Source: an uncultured Verrucomicrobiota bacterium (GTDB lineage: Bacteria > Verrucomicrobiota > Verrucomicrobiia > Methylacidiphilales > UBA1321). From it: a stretch of DNA of 34,384 bases. Where the stretch lies: NCBI GenBank assembly GCA_903863295.1, contig CAIPBM010000093.1, positions 1 through 34,384 of the forward strand, read 5' to 3'. Shown here in pieces: positions 25,505-31,947 of this stretch (position 1 is the first letter of the stretch; each line of letters starts with the position of its first letter). The notes beneath the pieces are model-generated. The model had not been told where the DNA came from. It did not search any database and worked only from the letters and a program-made list of their open reading frames with translations. A program made the position numbers and the translations under genes.

Positions 25505-25520
25505 TTTCCTTTCGAGGAAA
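25505..25520. repeat. Inverted repeat overlapping the dabB ribosome-binding site
   Basis: TTTCCT-TTCG-AGGAAA: perfect 6-bp arms with a 4-base loop. On the minus strand it spans the dabB Shine-Dalgarno, so a hairpin here would mask it in the mRNA. Chance occurrence cannot be excluded. Confidence 0.35.
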
Positions 25521-25578
25521 CAATACGCAGCAAGACAAAAATCATTCCAATATATCTTCTTTTACTGATCGTTCGTTT

Positions 25579-25590
25579 TTATCAATATAA
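25579..25590. promoter_or_regulatory. Palindrome in the dabB/LysR divergent region
   Basis: TTAT-CAAT-ATAA, 4 bp before the regulator's ATG. It is A/T-rich and dyadic, as LysR-family sites often are, and sits where autorepression would act. The LysR-type consensus is too loose to prove it. Confidence 0.35.
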
Positions 25591-25594
25591 GAAC

Positions 25595-26467
25595 ATGGCA
25601 TTTCTCAATTACCATCACCTCCGCTATTTCCGGGCCGTGGCCAATGCGAAAAACCTCACCCGCGCGGCCCGCATCCTGAATCTTTCGCAATCCGCCCTGA
25701 GCATTCAGCTCCGCAAATTGGAGGAGAGCCTGGGTCAGCAGCTCTTTGAGCGGGAGGGCAAGAAGCTGGTTTTGACCGAAACCGGTCATCTTGCCCTCGG
25801 CTACGCCGAATCGATCTTCCGCACCGGGGAGGAGCTCATGGACACCCTCCAACATCGCACCGCGGGGAGACGGCAAGTTTTGCGGATCGGCTCCGTCGCA
25901 ACCATGTCCCGTAACTTTCAGATGGAAATTTTGCGACCTCTGATTTCCCGGCCTGATGTGGAGTTGGTCATCCGTTCTGGCAGCTTGCGCGATCTGCTTC
26001 AGCAACTTGAGGCGCATACCCTCGATTTTGTGTTTTCCAATTTGCCCGTGCCCCGGGATGCCCGCACACGCTGGCACAGCCATCTCCTTGACCAGCAACC
26101 TGTCAGCTTGGTAGGTCGAAAAACTAAAAAGGCGAGGCGCTTCAAGTTTCCTGATGACCTGAAGACGATGCCGGTTCTCCTGCCCGGATTGGAGAGCAGT
26201 CTGCGCGCGGCGTTTGATCTGCTGATGGATCAAGCGGGCATTCGACCGATCATCGCGGCGGAAGTCGATGACATGGCCATGCTCCGGCTCCTCGCCCGGG
26301 AATCAACGGCGCTTGCTCTTGTGCCCAGGGTTGTGGTCAAGGATGAGTTGAAAAGCGGAATCCTGGTCGAGCGGTATCGCTTTCCCCAGATCAAGAAAAA
26401 CCTCTATGCCATCACACCAGACCGGCGTTTCCCCAATCCCTTGGTGAAAGAATTACTGGCGAGATAG
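25595..26467 (+). CDS. LysR-family transcriptional regulator, probable regulator of dabBA
   Basis: 290-aa LTTR. The N-terminal helix-turn-helix is typical (NYHHLRYFRAVANAKNLTRAARILNLSQSALSIQLRKLEESLG), followed by FEREGKKLVLTETG and a periplasmic-binding-protein-like effector domain (about 90-290). The HTH resembles NhaR-like LTTRs. It is divergent from dabB, the classic arrangement for an LTTR controlling its neighbour, and LysR genes next to DAB operons are known in autotrophs. The effector may be a carbon metabolite but is unknown. ATG 25595 starts at the family's usual N-terminus, with no Shine-Dalgarno. Confidence 0.9.
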   Translation: MAFLNYHHLRYFRAVANAKNLTRAARILNLSQSALSIQLRKLEESLGQQLFEREGKKLVLTETGHLALGYAESIFRTGEELMDTLQHRTAGRRQVLRIGSVATMSRNFQMEILRPLISRPDVELVIRSGSLRDLLQQLEAHTLDFVFSNLPVPRDARTRWHSHLLDQQPVSLVGRKTKKARRFKFPDDLKTMPVLLPGLESSLRAAFDLLMDQAGIRPIIAAEVDDMAMLRLLARESTALALVPRVVVKDELKSGILVERYRFPQIKKNLYAITPDRRFPNPLVKELLAR

Positions 26468-26478
26468 CCGCCCAGAAA

Positions 26479-27144
26479 TCAGGGATTACCCAGTTCAACC
26501 ATGATCTCGTTCCGTCTCAGGAAGGGGAGCGTCCAGGGAGGATTATAGAACGCAGTCGTGGGTTGACCGACAACGGAAAGGTGATGTTCCGCGATATACT
26601 TCAAGAGCGTCTCGCGATGCGAGTTGATATTCTTTTCAGTGTTAAATCCGGAGAAACGAATCGCCACGAATTTTTTGGCCGCAATGGCCATCAACTGAAC
26701 ATTCTGGTTTTTCGGTTTGGGCAGCGTGTCCAGGGTGTAGCGCGAAGGCATGACAAACCTGACCTTCCAGCTATCGCCGACACCGTCTTGCGTAACTGGA
26801 GCTGTCATCGCGATTTTTTCACCGGCTTCCTGCGTGACCGGCGCGGTCATTGCTACTTTCTGGAACGACAGGTTGTTACCAAAGATATAGTCAGCGATCA
26901 GACGGAAACCTTGGTTGAGAGCCTTCATGCGTTCCCCGTGGACTTCCACTTCGGCGACGATGATTGGGGCATATTCGCGGATCTCGATGTTACCCTCGGA
27001 TTCCAGTACCGTATATTTAGGTTGTTCAACTTGGCTCATAATGGTTCCTGATAGACAAGCCGCCGTGACGACGACAAGTGTCGCAATCCAAGCCAGATGA
27101 TAAAGACTGCGCCGCCAAAATGCATTTTTCGAAAATGGAGGCAT
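26479..27144 (-). CDS. SOUL family haem-binding-type protein, exported or membrane-anchored
   Basis: 221-aa protein with an N-terminal hydrophobic segment (about 15-33, with C30 in a poor lipobox context) followed by a SOUL domain. Family marks are YTVLESEGNIEIREYAP, the doubled MTAPVTQ motif (VAMTAPVTQEAGEKIAMTAPVTQ region, about 97-119) and FSGFNTEKN. SOUL proteins bind haem or tetrapyrroles in several organisms; here binding and role are inferred. It converges with the LysR gene, 11 bp apart. It is not obviously part of an operon. Confidence 0.87.
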   Translation of the reverse strand: MPPFSKNAFWRRSLYHLAWIATLVVVTAACLSGTIMSQVEQPKYTVLESEGNIEIREYAPIIVAEVEVHGERMKALNQGFRLIADYIFGNNLSFQKVAMTAPVTQEAGEKIAMTAPVTQDGVGDSWKVRFVMPSRYTLDTLPKPKNQNVQLMAIAAKKFVAIRFSGFNTEKNINSHRETLLKYIAEHHLSVVGQPTTAFYNPPWTLPFLRRNEIMVELGNP

Positions 27145-27356
27145 TGGGTATTCGCTGAAAAATCAACCACCGCGTGTAGCTTTTGAAACGTAGCGCGTGT
27201 TCCCATTTATGTCTCCGCTTACTTCCAATTTTCAACCAACCGATGCCTTGGGCATTGGCGCTGGAATCTGTGAACGATACACCGCGAAGACTCTTATCTC
27301 CATGGCCACCGTCATTCTTGATGATGCACCAACCTTGCTCGACTCAGACTGACAAA

Positions 27357-28202
27357 CTAAACATCGTATTCCATTCCGAGACCCAGCTCCTTGACCGATT
27401 CCAACTCCCGCTGACGCGCTTTCAAAACCCGTTCTGTTTTCTCCAGCGCATATTTGCCCAGGACCAGGCGCAGCGGGGGATTTTCCATCTCGGATAAATG
27501 ACGAATCGCCTCAGCCGCTTTCACCGGATCGCCCGGTTGATGACCGTCCATCTTTTGCAGAAACGCGCCGAATTTTCCCACCGTGCCGGCGTAGTCCGCG
27601 ATGGAAGAGGGCGCCGTTTCCATGGAGCGCGAGACAAAGTCAGTTCGAAACGGACCGGGTTGGACGAGAGAGACTTTGATTCCCAGCGGTTTTACCTCAG
27701 CCGCGAGGGACTCGGATATTCCCTCTAATGCAAGCTTCGCCCCGCCATAGACAGCAAATCCTGCATAGTTGGAAATCGCCGCCGCTGCGGAGATATTAAT
27801 AATCCGTCCGCTCCGCTGGGCCCGTAATGTCGGCAGAGCCGCGCGGATCAAATGAATGGCCCCGAAGACAATGGTGGCAAAATTCTTTTGAATTTGTTCA
27901 TCGGTCGATTCCTCCAAGGAGCCCAGGAGACCGTACCCGGCATTGTTCACCAGGACGTCGATTCGCTGGGTCTGGGCGATCACCGCCTGGACAACTTCCT
28001 CACACTGCTCGCGGTCTGTGACATCCAGCGAATTCGGCAGACAGGTCTCCGGATATTTTTCCTTGAGGCCATCCAGAGTTGCAGCAGATCTTGCCGTGGC
28101 CGCCACCGTTGCCCCGGCAGCCAGGGCGTTTTCCGCGAGGGCTCGACCCAAACCCGTCGAGCAACCGGTAATCAACCAAACCTTCTGTTTTTCATTGGTC
28201 AT
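27357..28202 (-). CDS. Short-chain dehydrogenase/reductase
   Basis: 281-aa classical SDR: NAD(P) motif TGCSTGLG (13-20), NNAG (86-89) and catalytic S138, Y152, K156 (YGGAK). A basic residue after the first strand (TARSA) favours NADPH. Substrate unknown; the C-terminal part is somewhat long for a classical SDR and resembles the oxidoreductases that carry a PxRLVLGKYALE-type tail. It is a stand-alone gene on the minus strand. A GTGACGCATCAC near-palindrome lies at 28210-28221, 8 bp upstream. Confidence 0.88.
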   Translation of the reverse strand: MTNEKQKVWLITGCSTGLGRALAENALAAGATVAATARSAATLDGLKEKYPETCLPNSLDVTDREQCEEVVQAVIAQTQRIDVLVNNAGYGLLGSLEESTDEQIQKNFATIVFGAIHLIRAALPTLRAQRSGRIINISAAAAISNYAGFAVYGGAKLALEGISESLAAEVKPLGIKVSLVQPGPFRTDFVSRSMETAPSSIADYAGTVGKFGAFLQKMDGHQPGDPVKAAEAIRHLSEMENPPLRLVLGKYALEKTERVLKARQRELESVKELGLGMEYDV

Positions 28203-28531
28203 AAATTTTGTGACGCATCACCAAACACACGACAAGATCGGTGCGAGAGGGGAGTCAGTAACAGCTACTTCATTTTAAAATTTATTCAAATGACCGCTTT
28301 GATCGCAGGAATGATTTATTGTTTCGTGTTTGGATGACTGAAGGCTTCCGCGCGAGGAATTGCAGGCGGAAAAAACCAAATAGATCCCGGTCGAAAGAGG
28401 TGCTATCTAATGGTGAGGAAAGCCTTTACCCGTCGATCGTATCCCTTGGATCAGGAACAAGGGCAAGTGCGGTTGTCAGTGACCATGATGAGATTCTTAT
28501 TGGTGAAGAGCATAATTGGCAATGGATCACG
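28203..28531. other. Intergenic stretch of 329 bp between SDR and potassium channel genes
   Basis: No convincing gene. A plus-strand frame at 28319-28537 gives a 72-residue basic peptide (MFRVWMTEGFRARNCRRKK...) with no homologue recognised and no Shine-Dalgarno, so it is not called. A near-palindrome GTGACGCATCAC is at 28210-28221 in front of the SDR gene. The stretch 28270-28300 is A/T-rich and may hold its promoter. Confidence 0.5.
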
Positions 28532-28990
28532 TTATAAAGCCTGGGACTTAACCGCGCCAATTGGCCCGTTGTTGATCCATCGCATGACGAGCGCAAAGAA
28601 TAGACCGGTGGACAGTCCATTCATGAGAATTCCAGTCATTGCTTCCAAGGGAGCCAACATCCTCCAGGGTGTGGGCAAAATGAGGTCGCCGTAACCAACG
28701 GTCGTATAGGTCACACCTGAAAAATAGATCGACGATTCCATACTGGGCAGGCACCCCTGCCAGTAATAAAATAGGCCCCAGATAAGAATTTCTGTGCCAT
28801 GCACCAACATCAACCATCCAGTCAATGCCATCACAAGGATGGTAACAGCTCGAAACCCTGAAAGAGAGAGGGCGTGAAAACGTAGCATCGCCCGGAGCAA
28901 TGCGGAAAACCCAGCAGATTGGATGGCCACCATGATCATCACAAGGGCACAAGCATCAATGACTACGGCCAATACGTGAGGCGAGTTCAT
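28532..28990 (-). CDS. Small two-pore-helix-type potassium channel (Ion_trans_2)
   Basis: 152 aa from ATG 28990. Hydrophobic helices at about 6-25, 47-65 and 112-138, with a pore loop ESSIYFSGVTYTTVGYGDL; TTVGYGD (96-102) is the K+ selectivity filter. There is no RCK/TrkA-N regulatory domain, so it is a minimal channel likely setting membrane potential or K+ leak. An in-frame upstream extension to 29065 exists but lacks helix-like content, and MNSPHVL begins a normal membrane protein. Confidence 0.88.
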   Translation of the reverse strand: MNSPHVLAVVIDACALVMIMVAIQSAGFSALLRAMLRFHALSLSGFRAVTILVMALTGWLMLVHGTEILIWGLFYYWQGCLPSMESSIYFSGVTYTTVGYGDLILPTPWRMLAPLEAMTGILMNGLSTGLFFALVMRWINNGPIGAVKSQAL

Positions 28991-28999
28991 GATCCGTTC

Positions 29000-29098
29000 A
29001 TGGCGCTGCGGGGAACAAGTTGCCGAAGACCCAAGTGATGACCGTGGTGTTATGATACAGGTCAAACAAGCCGATGCCGATGAAGAGCATAGTCATCT
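29000..29098 (-). CDS. Possible tiny membrane protein or decayed gene end
   Basis: A short frame on the minus strand encodes about 32 residues (MTMLFIGIGLFDLYHNTTVI..., hydrophobic) and ends 9 bp before the potassium channel start. In the same frame just upstream, after one TAG codon, lies a further 23-residue open stretch from about 29170 (MRIENHGPTFALAEFNLMGL...). Read through the TAG, both make a 55-residue membrane-protein-like peptide. This could be a pair of small ORFs or a pseudogene with a stop mutation. Low confidence. Confidence 0.3.
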
Positions 29099-29206
29099 AT
29101 TCGATGACCAATCCCATTAAGTTGAATTCTGCTAGCGCGAAGGTTGGCCCATGATTTTCAATGCGCATCTCTCATCATCGGAAGGTTGCTTCAGGGAACG
29201 CTTTGC

Positions 29207-29228
29207 GGGCTGTCGGTCGGGACAGCCC
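29207..29228. terminator. Strong hairpin downstream of the sulfatase gene
   Basis: GGGCTGTC-GGTCGG-GACAGCCC, perfect 8-bp stem and 6-base loop, 21 bp past the sulfatase stop on the minus strand. No T-run follows on that strand, so it may be a processing or stability hairpin rather than a classical terminator. Confidence 0.5.
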
Positions 29229-29249
29229 TCGCGGTTCATTCACTCGCCG

Positions 29250-30854
29250 TTAATTGCTCCCCTTTTGCTGGTTTTCGGTGATAGATTCCATCACGCGATC
29301 AAGGTTGAAACTGCCGGGCTTCTGACGCGGCGGGAAATCGCGGAAGCTTTGCAGCCATTGTCCGACATAGCCTCCCGCCGGGGCGAGCAGGAAGATGTGG
29401 TCGAAATACCAGTGCTTATAGTCCATGCCTTCATACTCGGCGCGCTCCAGGGGGTCCATGCGCAGGTTGGTGATCATGGGCGCGCGCAGTTCCTCGAAGG
29501 GATGCTGCCAGACATCGAGTCCCTCGGCGGTCTGCTTAAGAAAGGTGACCTTCCAATTATCGTAGCGTAGTGCCGCGCAATTGCCGTCGTCTGTCCAGTA
29601 AAGGAATTCGTGTCTAGGCCATGCACCCTGGCCCTGAAGCGCAGGCAGGAGGTTGTAACCATCAAGATGAACCTTGAAAGTCGTATCGCCAACTTTTTTA
29701 CCCTGCAATAATTCATCTTTCACCTTGGTATCGCCCACAGCGGCCATCAGGGTGGTGAGCATGTCTTCGTGTGCACCAATGTCATTGATGATCGTGCCGG
29801 GCGCGATGACACCGGGCCAACGGATCAGGCAAGGCACCCGGTAGCCGCCTTCCCATTGCGTATTCTTCTCTCCACGGAAAATCGTGGTGCCGCCGTCGGG
29901 CCAGCTCATCGCTTCCGCGCCATTGTCGCTGGAATACATGACGATGGTGTTGTCCTCAATGCCGAGCTTTTTCAATTCGTCGAGCAATTCGCCAACATTG
30001 CTGTCGTGCTCGACCATGCCGTCGGCATAAATGCCAAGCCCAGTCTTGCCCTCCCACTTGGGGCTGAGATGCGTCCAAACGTGCATGCGGGTGGAGTTCC
30101 ACCAGACAAAGAATGGCTTGCCGTCCTGATGCGCTTTATCCATGAACTTGATCGCTCGTTGGGTGACGTCATCATCGACCGTCTTCATGCGCTCGATGTT
30201 TAGGGGCCCCGTGTCCTCAACCGTTTGTTTGCCCACCTTGCCGAATCGGGGGTCAACGGTGGGGTCATCTACGTCCGAGGCAAAGGAGTGGAGTACTCCA
30301 CGAGGGCCGAACTTCGCCTTGAAATCCGGATCTTTGGGGTAGTCAACGTGCTCCGGTTCCTGCTCGGCGTTGAGGTGATAGAGATTGCCGTAGAATTCAT
30401 TAAACCCATGGACGGTCGGGAGGAATTCGTTACGGTCGCCGAGATGGTTCTTGCCGAACTGGCCGCAGGCATAGCCCATGGGGCTGAGCAGGTTGGCGAG
30501 AGTCGGGTCTTCCGCCTTCAGGCCTTCGGGGGCACCCGGCAGGCCGACCTTGGTGAGGCCGGTGCGAATGGGCGACTGTCCCGTGATAAACGCCGCGCGC
30601 CCGGCGGTACAACTCTGCTGGCCATACCAATCGGTGAAGATCGCACCTTCTTTGCCAATGCGGTCAATGTTGGGCGTCTTGTAGCCCATCATGCCCATAT
30701 TGTAAGCGCTGACATTGAACTGTCCGATGTCATCACCCCAAATAGTGAGAATGTTGGGTTTCTTGGCCGGGGCTTGAGATTGTGCCATTGCCGGCCACGA
30801 TGCAGCGATGAGCGCCACAAACAGGAGGCGATAGGCTATGTTGATTCGTTTCAT
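29250..30854 (-). CDS. Periplasmic arylsulfatase (type I, FGly-dependent)
   Basis: 534-aa sulfatase exported by a signal peptide (about 1-24, ending AMA). NILTIWGDDIG gives the metal-binding Asp pair, and SCTAGRAAFITGQSPIRTGL carries the CxAxR-type site whose Cys82 would be converted to formylglycine by a formylglycine-generating enzyme (no such gene is in the window). SSDNGAEAMSWPDGG and GGYRVPCLIRWPG are further sulfatase signatures. It would hydrolyse sulfate esters such as those of algal or aromatic substrates; the substrate is unknown. It follows a YtfJ-like gene by 61 bp on the same strand and is probably co-transcribed. Confidence 0.9.
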   Translation of the reverse strand: MKRINIAYRLLFVALIAASWPAMAQSQAPAKKPNILTIWGDDIGQFNVSAYNMGMMGYKTPNIDRIGKEGAIFTDWYGQQSCTAGRAAFITGQSPIRTGLTKVGLPGAPEGLKAEDPTLANLLSPMGYACGQFGKNHLGDRNEFLPTVHGFNEFYGNLYHLNAEQEPEHVDYPKDPDFKAKFGPRGVLHSFASDVDDPTVDPRFGKVGKQTVEDTGPLNIERMKTVDDDVTQRAIKFMDKAHQDGKPFFVWWNSTRMHVWTHLSPKWEGKTGLGIYADGMVEHDSNVGELLDELKKLGIEDNTIVMYSSDNGAEAMSWPDGGTTIFRGEKNTQWEGGYRVPCLIRWPGVIAPGTIINDIGAHEDMLTTLMAAVGDTKVKDELLQGKKVGDTTFKVHLDGYNLLPALQGQGAWPRHEFLYWTDDGNCAALRYDNWKVTFLKQTAEGLDVWQHPFEELRAPMITNLRMDPLERAEYEGMDYKHWYFDHIFLLAPAGGYVGQWLQSFRDFPPRQKPGSFNLDRVMESITENQQKGSN

Positions 30855-30915
30855 GATTGAAGGTAAACGGTTCAGGGTTGTTGGAACGGTTCGTGGACAG
30901 GCCTTATCGCCAAGA

Positions 30916-31506
30916 TTATTCGGCCAAAAGCTTCTTCGTGATTACTTTGATCCGGTGAATGACCTTATCCTGATCGTCGAGATCGGTTTCCACGTCGCGC
31001 AAGGTTCCCTTTTTATCGTAGATAAGGATTTGCGTCGTACCACGCGGCACTCCGAATAACTTCAGGACGCTCCCGTCTTGGTCTAAAACCAAAAAGGGCC
31101 GGGATTTGGGCGTGAATTCCTTTTTCATCTCACTCAGCGCAATACCCTTGAACATTCCGGCTTGGCTCATGTCCTCGACGAGAAAAAGAGCAACCTTGTC
31201 CGAAATTTTGGTATCGGCTTCGTTAGCGAGGAGATTGGACCATTTTTCCTGCTTATCTCCCTGACTCATGTTTGGAGCCGAAAAAATTCCGACAACCACT
31301 TTGCCGAGGACCTCTTTCTTGGAGTGAGTTGCGCCAGATGGATCAGAAATGGTGTGGGTACCGAGTTGTCGGGTGTAGTCACCTCCAGGAACATTCATGG
31401 TGACAGTTTCCGCACGACTAAGGCCCATTGTGCCCAGACATAGGACAGAAAACCCAATGATGTAGACGAGCTCCCGTGCAAAATTGAGGTCGAGGGTGAT
31501 TTTCAT
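30916..31506 (-). CDS. YtfJ-like exported thioredoxin-fold protein
   Basis: 196-aa protein with an N-terminal signal or anchor of about 32 residues (VYIIGFSVLCLGTMGLSRA). The rest resembles YtfJ/thioredoxin-fold proteins: GKVVVGIFSAPNMSQGDKQEKWSNLL, SRPFLVLDQDGSVLKLFGVPRGTTQILIYDKKG. There is no redox CxxC. The role is unknown; it lies directly upstream of the sulfatase gene. ATG 31506 has no Shine-Dalgarno, and TTTAAAT lies about 6 nt upstream, compatible with a near-leaderless transcript. Confidence 0.65.
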   Translation of the reverse strand: MKITLDLNFARELVYIIGFSVLCLGTMGLSRAETVTMNVPGGDYTRQLGTHTISDPSGATHSKKEVLGKVVVGIFSAPNMSQGDKQEKWSNLLANEADTKISDKVALFLVEDMSQAGMFKGIALSEMKKEFTPKSRPFLVLDQDGSVLKLFGVPRGTTQILIYDKKGTLRDVETDLDDQDKVIHRIKVITKKLLAE

Positions 31507-31593
31507 AAGTGATTTAAATCGTCCGAGTTGAGCGCAACCTATCTGCTTGAGCCGCCTCCGTAAATCTTATTAAAAACATCAAATGTCTCGTAA

Positions 31594-31615
31594 CAATAAA
31601 TTACTTAATTTATTG
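31594..31615. repeat. AT-rich inverted repeat
   Basis: CAATAAATT-ACTT-AATTTATTG: perfect 9-bp arms with a 4-base loop, in the gap between the YtfJ-like gene and tRNA-Leu. It could be an AT-rich operator or a terminator-like hairpin for the tRNA transcript (minus strand). Confidence 0.45.
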
Positions 31616-31711
31616 CCATTTTAATTTGAGTGAAAACTCCTCACCCGCGCGTGATTGATATCCAAGTCGGTAATGCTTCCGAAAGCTTCTTGGGTTGGCA
31701 GGATTGGACGG

Positions 31712-31731
31712 GTTACTTGTCTCAAAGTAAC
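31712..31731. terminator. Hairpin and T-run after tRNA-Leu
   Basis: GTTACTT-6 nt-AAGTAAC stem at 31712-31731. On the minus strand the T6 run (31733-31738) lies between the tRNA 3' end and the hairpin, so T-run and stem are in the reverse of the classical order. It may be part of tRNA transcript termination or processing. Confidence 0.35.
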
Positions 31732-31740
31732 TCAAAAAAG

Positions 31741-31821
31741 TGCGCTCGAGAGGACTCGAACCTCCATGGATTGCTCCACTAGTACCTGAAACTAGCGCGT
31801 CTGCCATTTCGCCACGAGCGC
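31741..31821 (-). tRNA. tRNA-Leu, anticodon CAG
   Basis: The minus strand folds into a cloverleaf: acceptor GCGCTCG pairs with CGAGCGC followed by discriminator A; D-arm GGCGAAATGGCAGACGC; anticodon stem CTAGT/ACTAG with loop TTCAGGT giving anticodon CAG, reading CUG; a variable arm longer than usual (TGGAGCAATCCA), as expected for Leu; T-arm GGAGG-TTCGAGT-CCTCT. No CCA is encoded. It lies upstream of copA and opposite to it in direction. Confidence 0.93.
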
Positions 31822-31912
31822 GTGACTTGTCGCGCAAAGACGTTTCCGTCCTGACGCGGCTGGCATCCTACTCCAGGCCCTGTCCTTGGGGCAAGGAAAA
31901 GCAGGGAGAGGT

Positions 31913-31940
31913 TTGTCGTTTGCGGAAATGACTTTATTCT
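31913..31940 (+). promoter_or_regulatory. Promoter of the copper ATPase gene, leaderless geometry
   Basis: TTGTCG (31913-31918), 16-nt spacer, TATTCT (31935-31940), then 7 nt to ATG 31948. No Shine-Dalgarno precedes the ATG, so the mRNA would start at or near the start codon. Confidence 0.45.
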
Positions 31941-31947
31941 TACTCAC

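Noticed and set aside
26788-26856. Repeated MTAPVTQ coding segments in the SOUL gene
   Set aside because: Doubled motif is a standard family feature, not a new repeat.
28210-28221. GTGACGCATCAC near-palindrome before the SDR gene
   Set aside because: Only GTGA/TCAC arms pair, centre mismatched; no second copy to support an operator.
28319-28537. 72-codon plus-strand frame between SDR and channel genes
   Set aside because: No Shine-Dalgarno, no recognised fold, basic low-information sequence; overlaps the channel 3' end.
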